40,302 nucleotides of DNA from CAZCEC01 sp964497615 (lineage in GTDB: Bacteria > Chloroflexota > Anaerolineae > Anaerolineales > UBA6663): NCBI GenBank assembly GCA_964497615.1, contig CAZCEC010000061.1, positions 1 to 40,302 of the forward strand. Direction: 5' to 3'. Positions 24,034 through 31,873 of the stretch are shown piece after piece (the stretch's first letter is position 1; each line of letters begins with the position of its first letter). The position numbers were made by a program, and so were the translations under genes. Under the pieces are notes generated by a model. It saw only the letters and a list, made by a program, of their open reading frames with translations. It searched no databases and was not told the DNA's origin.

Positions 24034-27000
24034 GTGCCCTCGCCCGCCCAACGCAGCCTTGCCGCCCTCCTGGCCCTCGCCGCCGGTCTGCTCCTCGGTG
24101 TCTCCGCCGTCTCCGCTGCCGCCCAGGCCCGCCCGGTCCTAGCTTCCAGCCTCCCGGCGCCCGCCCTGGCGCCCATCGTCGCCCAGTCTGTCCACCACGA
24201 CACCTCGCCCCCCCTGCGCGACCTGGCCCCCGGCTCGGGCCAGACGCCCCAGGACCCCGATCAATCCACCGTCACCAACCGGGTGCTCCCCAACCGCGCC
24301 GCCGACCCGTCCGTGCTGGACGCTTTCAAGGCCGATGGCCTTGACTATCTCGACGTCAACGACCCCGCCCTCCAGCCCAGCCTGGGCGCCGGGGGCGCGC
24401 CGGCCACGATCTTCAACTTTGACGGCGTTGCCAACTGCAACAGCCTCATGCCGCCTGACCCCGTTGGCGATATCGGCTATGACCCCGACACCGGCAAGCG
24501 TTACTACATGCAGTGGGTCAACACTTGCCTCCAGATTTGGGACGTGAGCGTGCCGCCGACCGCCACCTCCGTCCTCGGTCCAATGAACGGCAATGACTTG
24601 TGGACCGGCTTTGGCGGCGCCTGCGAGAACCAGAACAGCGGCGACCCGATTGTTCTGTTCGACCAGCTTTCCAACCGCTGGCTGGCCAGCCAGTTCGCGG
24701 TCGCCAGCGCCCCCTATCACCAGTGCATCGCCATCTCCGCCACCGCCGACCCCACCGGCCCCTGGCATCGCTATGCCTTCCAGATGAGCCTCAGTAAGTT
24801 CAACGATTACCCGCACTTTGGCGTCTGGCCCGACGCCTACTACATGTCCATCAACCAGTTCTTGTACCCGGCCTTCTCCTGGGCTGGGGCCGCGGCCGTG
24901 GCTTTCGAGCGCGATCAGATGCTCGCCGGCCTGACGGCGACCATGGTGATCTTCGACTTGGAGAACGTCAACTCCTGGTATGGCGGCCAGCTCCCCTCCG
25001 ACCTGGACGGCCTCACCCCGCCGCCTGCGGGTGCGCCCAACTACTTCGCCGAAGTGGACGATGACTACCTGCCCGGCCTGGGCTCCATGCACGCCATGCG
25101 CCTGTGGGAGTTCCACGTGGACTGGGCTGTGCCCGCCAACTCCACCTTCGGCCTCGCCGGCCATCCCAACTACACCCTCACGGTGGACTCCTTCAACGCG
25201 CTGCCGTGCGTGCTGGTTGGGGCGCGCAACTGCATCCCCCAACCCGGCGTCAGTTCAGACGCCTATCTCGATGCCGTCGGCGACCGCATTATGCACCGGC
25301 TGGCCTACCGCAACTTCGGCACGCACGAGAGCCTGGTGCTCAACCACACCGTGGACGCGGGCAGCGGCCGGGCCGGCGTCCGCTGGTACGAGGTCCGCAG
25401 CCCCGGCGCGTCGCCCGTCATTGCTCAGCAGGGCACCTTCGCCCCCGCCGATGGTATCAGCCGCTGGATGGCCAGCATCGCCCAGGATCACATGGGCAAC
25501 ATCCTGCTCGGCTACAGCGCCTCCGGCCCGGCTCTGTATCCCTCGGTCCGCTACACCGGCCGCCTCGCCGGTGATCCGTCCGGCCTGATGACGCTCGGCG
25601 AGGCCAGCCTGTACGAGGGCGGCGGCTCCCAGACCGCCACCAACAGCCGCTGGGGCGACTATTCCAGCCTCACCCTCGACCCGGTGGACGACTGCACCTT
25701 CTGGTACACCAACGAGTATTACGCTTCCACAAGTTCATCCGCCTGGCGCACCCGCATCGGCTCGTTCAAGCTGCCCTCGTGTTCCATTGGGCCGCAGGGC
25801 CGCCTCCAGGGCGTCGTCACCGATACCGGCACCCTGCTGCCTATTGCCGGCGCCCTCGTCCGCGCCGAAACGCCCACCACCACGGTGAGCCTGTACACCT
25901 CCGGCAGCGGCCTCTATGGCGCTTACCTCCTGTCGGACACCTACACCGTCACCGCCGCTGCCTATGGCTACACCACCCAGGTATCCCCCGGCATCGGCGT
26001 CATCTCCGGCACCACCACCACCGTGAACTTCGCGCTTGACCCCGCGCCCCAGCACGTCATCTCCGGCTTCGTCACCGACCTCGGCACCGCCGCGCCACTG
26101 TGGGCCAGTATCGGCATCCAGGGCGCGCCCTTCGCCCCGCCTTTCAACAGCGTCCAGACCGACCCTCAAACCGGCTTCTACTCGCTCACCGTGCCCGGCG
26201 GTGGCCAGGTCTACACCCTCACCGCCTCGGCTCTGCTGCATACCCCGGAGGTGCGCGGCCTGGGGGCGCTGACTGGCGACGCGGATGAGAGCTTCGCCCT
26301 GTCGGCCACCACCAGCCTGGGCGGACTGGCCGGCTTCATCCGCAACGCCTACACCCACGACCCCGTGCCCGGCGCGCTCGTCACCGTGCAGGGTGGGGGG
26401 GTAGATACGACGGATACCAATGGCTATTACGAGATTCTGAACCTTGCCCCCGGTGCTTACACCGCCACCGTCACCGCCGCGCTCTACAGCCCTGCTGTCG
26501 TCACGAACGTGCAGGTGCTCACCGGCGTCGTCACCTATCTGCCCATTGATTTGCTCACCAGCCGCCTCGAACTTGCGCCCGCCGTCCTCAGCCAGACGCT
26601 CATGCTGGGCCAGGTCCTCACCGAACCAGCCGGCCTGGTGCTCACCAACACCGGCGACGGCGCCCTGATCTTCTCCCTCGTGGAGCAGCAGGGCGGCTTC
26701 CAGCCCCTGTCCGCCCAGCAGCCCTCCGGCGGCGGGCCGGACCTGTTTGGCTACACCTGGCTGGCCTCCACCGAGCCGGGCGGGCCGCTCTACGATTGGG
26801 TGGATGCCACCGGCGGCACGGCCCTCAATCTGGCCGACGATGGCGCGGCGACCATCAACCTGCCGTTCGAGTTCAACTATTACGGGGCTTCGTCTGCTTC
26901 CCTGCGCGTCAGCAACAACGGCCTGGTGATCTTCGACGCCATTGCGGGCGCGCCCTCGTACCTCAATGCGCCGCTCAGCCACACCACCTCGACGCCCAAC

Positions 27001-27603
27001 AACGCCCTGGCCCTCTTTTGGGATGACCTGGACGACGACACCGGCAACGTCTACTGGACCATCACCGGCACGGCGCCCTATCGCCGCGCCGTCATCGCCT
27101 GGCACGACCGCCCGCACTGGCAGTTCGGCGGCGGCGTCGGCGCCGCGACCTTTGAGATGGTGCTGTTTGAGGATGGCGACATTCTCTATCAGTATCAGGA
27201 CGTGGACTTCGGCAGCGCCGCCTTTGACTCGGGGGCCAGCGCCACCGTCGGGCTGCGCGGTCCCAGCGACGCCTATTATTTGCAGTATGCCTACAACAGC
27301 GCCGCGCTCTCGGACGGCCTGGCCCTGTGCTTCGACCACCCCGCCAGCCCCACCCAGTGCGGCTTTGGGCCGGCCCTGCCCTGGGTGTCCTTTGACCCGA
27401 TTACTGGCACACTGCCCGGAGGCGTCAGCGCCACCCAGCCCATTCAGCTATCCTGGACCGCCGCCGACTCGCAGCCGGGTCTATATCTTGGCTACCTGTG
27501 GGTGGGCAACAATGACCCCGCCGCCCAGCCCACGCGCCTCCCCGTGCGCCTGAACGTGCTGCCTTTGCCGCCGGTGGCCTGGTTCCCCATCCTGTTCCGC
27601 TAA
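24034..27603 (+). CDS. Large secreted multidomain protein with carboxypeptidase-regulatory-like repeats
   Basis: A 1189-residue secreted protein. The frame is open further up, but GTG 24034 begins a good signal peptide (SLAALLALAAGLLLGVSAVS, cut near AAAQA) and lies 6 nt behind TATAAT. The first domain (about 100-580) has MPPDPVGDIGYDPDTGKRYY, a form seen in large secreted proteins of unknown activity. Three CarboxypepD_reg-like beta-sandwiches follow (about 590-860), starting GRLQGVVTDTGTLLPIAGA, HVISGFVTDLGTAAPLWAS and GGLAGFIRNAYTHDPVPGA. The C-terminal third has INLPFEFNYYGASSASLRVS and an Ig-like end. The protein finishes PVAWFPILFR, similar in style to the tail of the M14 peptidase at 31874. 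No catalytic motif was recognised. It may be a surface adhesin or structural protein. TldD starts 2 nt after its stop. Confidence 0.8.
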   Translation: MPSPAQRSLAALLALAAGLLLGVSAVSAAAQARPVLASSLPAPALAPIVAQSVHHDTSPPLRDLAPGSGQTPQDPDQSTVTNRVLPNRAADPSVLDAFKADGLDYLDVNDPALQPSLGAGGAPATIFNFDGVANCNSLMPPDPVGDIGYDPDTGKRYYMQWVNTCLQIWDVSVPPTATSVLGPMNGNDLWTGFGGACENQNSGDPIVLFDQLSNRWLASQFAVASAPYHQCIAISATADPTGPWHRYAFQMSLSKFNDYPHFGVWPDAYYMSINQFLYPAFSWAGAAAVAFERDQMLAGLTATMVIFDLENVNSWYGGQLPSDLDGLTPPPAGAPNYFAEVDDDYLPGLGSMHAMRLWEFHVDWAVPANSTFGLAGHPNYTLTVDSFNALPCVLVGARNCIPQPGVSSDAYLDAVGDRIMHRLAYRNFGTHESLVLNHTVDAGSGRAGVRWYEVRSPGASPVIAQQGTFAPADGISRWMASIAQDHMGNILLGYSASGPALYPSVRYTGRLAGDPSGLMTLGEASLYEGGGSQTATNSRWGDYSSLTLDPVDDCTFWYTNEYYASTSSSAWRTRIGSFKLPSCSIGPQGRLQGVVTDTGTLLPIAGALVRAETPTTTVSLYTSGSGLYGAYLLSDTYTVTAAAYGYTTQVSPGIGVISGTTTTVNFALDPAPQHVISGFVTDLGTAAPLWASIGIQGAPFAPPFNSVQTDPQTGFYSLTVPGGGQVYTLTASALLHTPEVRGLGALTGDADESFALSATTSLGGLAGFIRNAYTHDPVPGALVTVQGGGVDTTDTNGYYEILNLAPGAYTATVTAALYSPAVVTNVQVLTGVVTYLPIDLLTSRLELAPAVLSQTLMLGQVLTEPAGLVLTNTGDGALIFSLVEQQGGFQPLSAQQPSGGGPDLFGYTWLASTEPGGPLYDWVDATGGTALNLADDGAATINLPFEFNYYGASSASLRVSNNGLVIFDAIAGAPSYLNAPLSHTTSTPNNALALFWDDLDDDTGNVYWTITGTAPYRRAVIAWHDRPHWQFGGGVGAATFEMVLFEDGDILYQYQDVDFGSAAFDSGASATVGLRGPSDAYYLQYAYNSAALSDGLALCFDHPASPTQCGFGPALPWVSFDPITGTLPGGVSATQPIQLSWTAADSQPGLYLGYLWVGNNDPAAQPTRLPVRLNVLPLPPVAWFPILFR

Positions 27604-27604
27604 G

Positions 27605-29041
27605 ATGGACGAGCTCATCGCCCGTGCCCTCGACACGGCCCGCCTGCGCGGCGCTCGCTACGCCGATGCGCGCCTGATCGACACCGTGGAGCAGGAGTTG
27701 GCCGTCAAGAATGGCCGCGTGGATGGCCTCACCAGCCGCGACAGCACCGGCCTGGGCGTGCGCGTGTTGGTGGGCGACAGTTGGGGCTTCGCCGCTACAC
27801 GTGACCTCACCGCCCCCGCCGCCGAGCGGGCCGCCGCCCTGGCCGTCCACATCGCCCACGCCTCCGCCCTGGCGCCCAATGGCCCGGTGGACCTGGGGCC
27901 GCCGGTACTCAGCCGGGGGACGTACACCACGCCCCTCCAGGCAAACCCGTTCGCCACTTCCATCGAAGACAAGCTCGCCCTGCTGCTGGCCGCCGATGCC
28001 AACATGGCCCGCGTCCCCGGTGTCACCGTCCGCCAGGCGAACCTGGGCTTCCTGCGCGAGCACAAGCGCTTCGCCAGCACCGATGGCGCCGACCTGGAGC
28101 AGATTCTCTACGAAGGGGGTGGGGGGATCACGGCTCTGGCCGTCACCGGCGACGACGTGCAGCGCCGCTCCTACCCCAGCGCCTATCGCCAGCAGGGCAC
28201 CGGCGGCTGGGAGTTTGTGCTCGGCCTCGACCTGCCCGGCCACGCCGAGCGCGTCGCCGCCGAGGCCGTGCAGTTGCTCAGCGCCGATCCCTGCCCGCAC
28301 AGCCACGCCACCGTCATCATCGGCGGCGAGCAGTTGGCCCTGCAAGTGCACGAGTCCGTGGGCCACCCCATCGAGTTGGACCGGGTCTTCGGCGCGGAAG
28401 CTGCCTACGCGGGCGCGACCTTCCTCACGCCTGACCTCCTTGGCACGTTCCAGTTCGGCTCGCCCCTCGTCAACCTCACCGCCGACGCCCTCCGCCCCAC
28501 CGGCCTGGGCACCTTCGGCTGGGACGACGAAGGCGTGCCGGCCACGTCATCGCCCGTCGTCCGCGACGGCCGCTTCGTGGGCTATCTCATGTCCCGCGAG
28601 ACCGCCCCGCGCCTGGGCCTGGAGTCCAACGGCTGCATGCGGGCCGAGGGCTGGAACCGCCTGCCCCTCATCCGCATGAATAACGTCAGCCTGGAGCCCG
28701 GCAACTGGGCGTTGGACGACCTGGTTGCCGACACCGGCGACGGCCTGTATCTGGAGAGCAACCGCTCCTGGTCCATTGACGACCGCCGCTACAATTTTCA
28801 GTTCGGCACGGAGGTAGGCTACGAGATCAAGGGGGGCAAGCTGGGCCGCTTGCTGCGTGACTGCACCTACACCGGCGTCACGCCCGTCTTCTGGAATAGC
28901 TGCGACGCCATCTGCGGCCCCGCCCACTGGCAGATGTGGGGCACCCCCAACTGCGGCAAGGGCCAGCCCTCCCAGGTGATGCACACCGGCCACGGCGCCG
29001 CCCCAGCGCGGTTTCGCAACGTCCGCGTGGGTGCCTTCTAG
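27605..29041 (+). CDS. tldD: TldD-family metalloprotease
   Basis: A 478-residue TldD/PmbA-family protein. TldD acts with TldE (PmbA) as a zinc peptidase that degrades unfolded peptides and matures some modified peptides. The zinc motif HESVGHPIELDR (His249, Glu250, His254) is intact, as are SRDSTGLGVRVLVGDSWGFA in the N-terminal domain, NGCMRAEGWNRLPLIRMNNV, and the C-terminal GTPNCGKGQPSQVMHTGHGA with the cysteine expected to be the third ligand. These features mark TldD rather than TldE. No TldE gene follows here: the next gene is on the other strand. The ATG is 2 nt past the stop of the secreted protein, so the two are probably one transcript. Its stop codon shares the bases CTAG (29038-29041) with the opposing toxin gene. 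Confidence 0.9.
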   Translation: MDELIARALDTARLRGARYADARLIDTVEQELAVKNGRVDGLTSRDSTGLGVRVLVGDSWGFAATRDLTAPAAERAAALAVHIAHASALAPNGPVDLGPPVLSRGTYTTPLQANPFATSIEDKLALLLAADANMARVPGVTVRQANLGFLREHKRFASTDGADLEQILYEGGGGITALAVTGDDVQRRSYPSAYRQQGTGGWEFVLGLDLPGHAERVAAEAVQLLSADPCPHSHATVIIGGEQLALQVHESVGHPIELDRVFGAEAAYAGATFLTPDLLGTFQFGSPLVNLTADALRPTGLGTFGWDDEGVPATSSPVVRDGRFVGYLMSRETAPRLGLESNGCMRAEGWNRLPLIRMNNVSLEPGNWALDDLVADTGDGLYLESNRSWSIDDRRYNFQFGTEVGYEIKGGKLGRLLRDCTYTGVTPVFWNSCDAICGPAHWQMWGTPNCGKGQPSQVMHTGHGAAPARFRNVRVGAF

Positions 29042-29469
29042 CTGCCCAAGGGATGCCGCCACTTCAATCCCGGAAAGCGGCTGTAATCCCGGTCGGTCGT
29101 AATCCACTCACTGCCCGACTCAATCGCCAGCGCCGCCAGGTATGCGTCGGGGACCAGGTTGCCCTTGGCGTTCGCGGTCTTGCACAAGCTCGTGAATATC
29201 TCCCAATGGCGTGGTCCGGGCTGGATTGACACGGCGTTGGGCTGCCCGCGAACGGCCTGAGCAAACGCGATGGCGGCATCGGGCGGGCTGGGTGGATTGA
29301 AGGTGCGCAGGTGAGTCACGACCCGAATGAACCCGGCCAGCACCAGGCTGGAATAACCATACGCCTGATCGCCGTTCAGAATCTCTTCCAGCCAGCCCCG
29401 CATGGCGGCGTGCCCCGGCGCATCCTGCCGGTGCGCATACACCAGCACATTGACGTCAGTCAGTATCAT
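29038..29469 (-). CDS. vapC: VapC-like PIN-domain toxin
   Basis: A 143-residue PIN-domain protein, most likely the ribonuclease toxin of a VapBC pair. MILTDVNVLVYAHRQD carries the first catalytic Asp. GNLVPDAYLAALAIESGSEW and ITTDRDYSRFPGLKWRHPL carry the later Asp residues of the metal site. In the second strand (SSLVLAGFIRVVTHLRTF) the Glu of some families is replaced by hydrophobic residues, as in a common PIN subgroup. It overlaps the antitoxin gene by 14 nt, the usual arrangement for translational coupling. The start at 29469 is the first ATG after the ribosome would leave the antitoxin frame. It ends against TldD with overlapping stop codons. Confidence 0.88.
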   Translation of the reverse strand: MILTDVNVLVYAHRQDAPGHAAMRGWLEEILNGDQAYGYSSLVLAGFIRVVTHLRTFNPPSPPDAAIAFAQAVRGQPNAVSIQPGPRHWEIFTSLCKTANAKGNLVPDAYLAALAIESGSEWITTDRDYSRFPGLKWRHPLGS

Positions 29470-29707
29470 CCGCCGCGTCCATCAGGTCCAACAGGGTCGC
29501 CGTGTCATCCAGGTCCACCCCAGGCAGCGGCCCCTTCCCGTTCACGGTTGGCAGCCGGACCGGCTTGCGCGGCGCGCCGCTTTGCTGGCGGGAAAGGGAC
29601 TCCCGCAGCGCATCTTCGATGACGGCGGTCAGGCTCTTGCCGCTGCGCGCCGCCAGTTGCTTGGCCTCTTTCAAAAGTTGCTCGTCAAGCCGAATAGTGG
29701 TTCGCAT
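29456..29707 (-). CDS. vapB: Ribbon-helix-helix antitoxin (VapB-like)
   Basis: An 83-residue antitoxin. The N-terminus MRTTIRLDEQLLKEAKQLAA, then SGKSLTAVIEDALRESLSRQ, forms a ribbon-helix-helix DNA-binding domain: the beta strand RTTIRLD and two helices. The C-terminal part (PRKPVRLPTVNGKGPLPGVD) is the extended segment that usually wraps the toxin, ending in an acidic tail. It would neutralise the PIN toxin and, with it, repress their shared promoter. A near-consensus promoter with an inverted repeat lies directly upstream, and its -10 box is 7 nt from the ATG, so the mRNA should be leaderless. Confidence 0.88.
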   Translation of the reverse strand: MRTTIRLDEQLLKEAKQLAARSGKSLTAVIEDALRESLSRQQSGAPRKPVRLPTVNGKGPLPGVDLDDTATLLDLMDAADDTD

Positions 29708-29714
29708 ACATCAA

Positions 29715-29743
29715 AGCATATTGGAGAGTCATCAATATGTCAA
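29715..29743 (-). promoter_or_regulatory. Promoter and operator of the vapBC operon
   Basis: On the minus strand TTGACA (29743-29738) and TATGCT (29720-29715) are 17 nt apart, and TATGCT ends 7 nt before the ATG at 29707. A perfect inverted repeat, CATATTG (29717-29723) and CAATATG (29733-29739) with a 9-nt spacer, fills the spacer and reaches into both boxes. This is where an autorepressing ribbon-helix-helix antitoxin would bind. Confidence 0.8.
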
Positions 29744-29826
29744 TCGAATCGCTTATATAATTCCAACAGGTTTGCCGTATGCTTATGTAGCCTAATTGCC
29801 GGCGGGCAGCCGGCCTGCTTGGGCAC

Positions 29827-29906
29827 GTCACTCCGAGGCGCACTTCGCCGAGGAACCTGTTTGACCATGCTGATTGTCATTCCGAGGCGCACTTCGCCGA
29901 GGAATC
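29827..29906. repeat. Two direct copies of a REP-like stem-loop repeat
   Basis: A 24-nt unit occurs at 29832-29855 and 29881-29904, identical in both and preceded by GTCA(C/T). It reads TCCGAGGCGCACTTCGCC followed by GAGGAA. Each copy folds as GGCG-CACTT-CGCC with an outer TCC/GGA stem and, between them, opposed GA/GA bases. Variants of this 'CATTCCGAGnnnnnGAGGAATC' repeat are common between genes in many bacteria. The second copy ends 15 nt before dnaJ. Confidence 0.75.
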
Positions 29907-29919
29907 TTGACTGGTGCTT

Positions 29920-30879
29920 ATGGAATACAAAGACTACTACCAGACCCTCGGCGTCTCCCGCGACGCTTCGGAAAAAGACCTCAAGAAGGCCTACCGCAAG
30001 CTGGCCCGCGAGTATCACCCCGACGTCAAGCCGGGCGACAAGGCCGCCGAGGACAAGTTCAAGAGCATTAACGAAGCCTACGAGGTCCTCTCCGACCCTG
30101 AGAAGCGCAAGAAGTACGACGCCTTTGGCGCCGACTGGGAACGCTATCAGCAGGCCGGCGGCCAGCCGGGCGGCTACGACTTTGGCCGCTGGGCCGCCCA
30201 GCCCGGCGGCGGCGGATGGACCGTGCGCGAAGGCTCGCCCGACGACCTGGCCGGCATGTTCGGCGAGGGCGGCGACTTCTCCGATTTCTTCACCACCCTC
30301 TTCGGCGGCGGCGCGCCCCGCACCCAAACGCGCACCCGCGCCCGTCCGGCTGGTCCGCGGCGCGGGCAGGACCTTGAGCATCCCGTCCGCATCACCTTCG
30401 CCGAGGCTTTTCACGGCGCGGCCCGCGTCTTTCAACTCGATGGCAAGCGCATCGAAGCCCGGATTCCGGCCGGCGTTCGTACCGGGTCGCGCGTGCGGCT
30501 GAGCGGGCAGGGCGGCCCCGGCGCGGGCGGCGGCCCCGGCGGCGACCTGTACCTCGCCATCGAAGTTGAGCCCGATGCCCGCTTTGAGCGCCGCGGCGAC
30601 GATCTCTATGCCGACCTGGACGTGGACTTCCTCACCGCCGCGCTGGGCGGCGAGGTGCGCGTCCTCACGCCCGAGGGCGCCGTCGCCCTCAAGTTGCCCG
30701 CCCGCACGCAGGCCGGCCGGTCCTTTCGCCTCCGCGGCAAGGGTATGCCCATCCTGGGCGGCGCCGGCCGCGGCGATCTATACGCCCGCGTCCGCCTCAC
30801 CCTGCCGGAGTTGACCGACGCCGACCTCGACGCCCTGCGCACGCTCTCGGGCCAGCGTACCGGCCAGCACACCGCCTAG
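29920..30879 (+). CDS. DnaJ-class co-chaperone (CbpA-like)
   Basis: A 319-residue Hsp40. The J domain fills residues 1-70 with the HPD motif (His33-Pro34-Asp35 in AREYHPDVKPGDK) that stimulates DnaK ATPase. A Gly/Phe-rich region follows (about 75-140). The C-terminal substrate-binding domains (about 150-310) have the expected HPVRITFAEAFHGAARVFQL, LDVDFLTAALGGEVRVLTPEG and SFRLRGKGMPILGG. There is no zinc finger (no CxxCxGxG repeats), which makes it a class II, CbpA-like protein. ATG 29920 is preferred to GTG 29914. No ribosome-binding site is evident, and a REP-like repeat sits just upstream. It is followed by a thioredoxin gene after 59 nt. Confidence 0.9.
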   Translation: MEYKDYYQTLGVSRDASEKDLKKAYRKLAREYHPDVKPGDKAAEDKFKSINEAYEVLSDPEKRKKYDAFGADWERYQQAGGQPGGYDFGRWAAQPGGGGWTVREGSPDDLAGMFGEGGDFSDFFTTLFGGGAPRTQTRTRARPAGPRRGQDLEHPVRITFAEAFHGAARVFQLDGKRIEARIPAGVRTGSRVRLSGQGGPGAGGGPGGDLYLAIEVEPDARFERRGDDLYADLDVDFLTAALGGEVRVLTPEGAVALKLPARTQAGRSFRLRGKGMPILGGAGRGDLYARVRLTLPELTDADLDALRTLSGQRTGQHTA

Positions 30880-30938
30880 GCCCACCCAACCGGCCTCGCA
30901 TCACGGATTACTCGACACGCAACACGGAACACGCGCCC

Positions 30939-31673
30939 ATGCCTCCCTCCTACGACTTTCCCCTCAACTCCAACGACCAGAGCCTCGACCGGGTGCTTAA
31001 CGCCGGCCTGCCCGTCGCCCTGGTGTTTACTGACAACGCACCGTCGGCCCTGGCCGACACCCTGACCCGCCTGGCCAAGCAGCACGCCGGCCAACTGCTC
31101 GTCGTCAAGGTCAACCCCGCCGACAACCCGCAGAGCGCCCGCCGCTTCAACATCAGCCAGACCCCGGCGCTTGTCACCGTCAAGGGCGGCCAGCCCGTCA
31201 CCTCCGCCGAGCTTGTCTTTGGCGCTGAAGTGGAAAAGCACGTGGCCTACCTGCTGGGCCAGGGGCCCCAGCCCGCCTCGCCGCCCCGGCCCGCCGCCCA
31301 GCCGCGCTCCAGCAACGGCGCCGCCTCCGGCCCGCGCACTGCCGGTCATCCCATCGAGGTCAACGAAGCGACGTTCACCGAGCAAGTCCTGCTTTCGCCC
31401 CAGCCGGTGCTGATTGACTTCTGGGCGCCCTGGTGCGGGCCGTGCCGCATGGTCGCCCCCACCGTGGATAAGCTCGCCGCTGAACTCGCCGGCCGCCTGC
31501 GCGTCGTCAAGATCAACACCGACGAGAACCCTGGCCTCGGCCAGCGCTACGGCATCCAGGGCATCCCCACCATGATGATTTTCAAGGATGGTCAGTTGGT
31601 CTCGCGCTGGTCCGGCGCCTTCCCCGAACGCGACATCCGCCAGCGGCTGCGGCAGGCTGTGGGCGTGGGCTAG
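30939..31673 (+). CDS. Two-domain thioredoxin
   Basis: A 244-residue protein with two thioredoxin-like halves. The C-terminal half (about 138-244) is a standard thioredoxin: VLIDFWAPWCGPCRMVAPTV with Cys166 and Cys169, then GIQGIPTMMIFKDG with the cis-proline. The N-terminal half (about 10-107) has the same fold by pattern (LVVKVNPADNPQSARRFNIS, TPALVTVKGG) but VFTDNAPSA where the CxxC should be, so it is redox-inactive and may bind substrate. A Pro/Ala-rich linker joins them. No signal peptide is seen, so it is cytosolic. It stands next to DnaJ, as in thioredoxin-chaperones that combine holdase and reductase roles. That link is my inference. Confidence 0.87.
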   Translation: MPPSYDFPLNSNDQSLDRVLNAGLPVALVFTDNAPSALADTLTRLAKQHAGQLLVVKVNPADNPQSARRFNISQTPALVTVKGGQPVTSAELVFGAEVEKHVAYLLGQGPQPASPPRPAAQPRSSNGAASGPRTAGHPIEVNEATFTEQVLLSPQPVLIDFWAPWCGPCRMVAPTVDKLAAELAGRLRVVKINTDENPGLGQRYGIQGIPTMMIFKDGQLVSRWSGAFPERDIRQRLRQAVGVG

Positions 31674-31698
31674 CCCGGCGCCTCCCCCTTCTCTCGCA

Positions 31699-31850
31699 AC
31701 GACACGGCTGGGGTCGGCGCAGCCACCCCACTCATTAACCATGATATGGTCGAGGCTGGCGCTGCCGCCCCTGCTCTTGGGCCACGATATGGCTGGGGCT
31801 GGCGCAGCCATCCCCCTTCCCTTGCAGGGAAGGGGGCCGGGGGGTTAGGT
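31699..31850. repeat. Short tandem repeat and strong stem-loop
   Basis: Three diverged copies of a unit near ACGATATGGCTGGGGC and GGCGCAGCC start at 31699, 31741 and 31784, a period of 42-43 nt. A perfect 10-bp stem follows: CCCCCTTCCC (31812-31821), loop TTGCA, GGGAAGGGGG (31827-31836), then CCGGGGGGTTAGGT. The last part recurs at 34494-34529. The stem could end the thioredoxin transcript, although no T-tract follows. Confidence 0.65.
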
Positions 31851-31859
31851 CAGCGGGCG

Positions 31860-31865
31860 TATAAT
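31860..31865 (+). promoter_or_regulatory. -10 box (TATAAT) of a leaderless gene
   Basis: A perfect TATAAT ends 8 nt before the GTG at 31874 of the M14 peptidase gene, directly after the stem-loop repeat. Confidence 0.6.
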
Positions 31866-31873
31866 CCCTCGCT

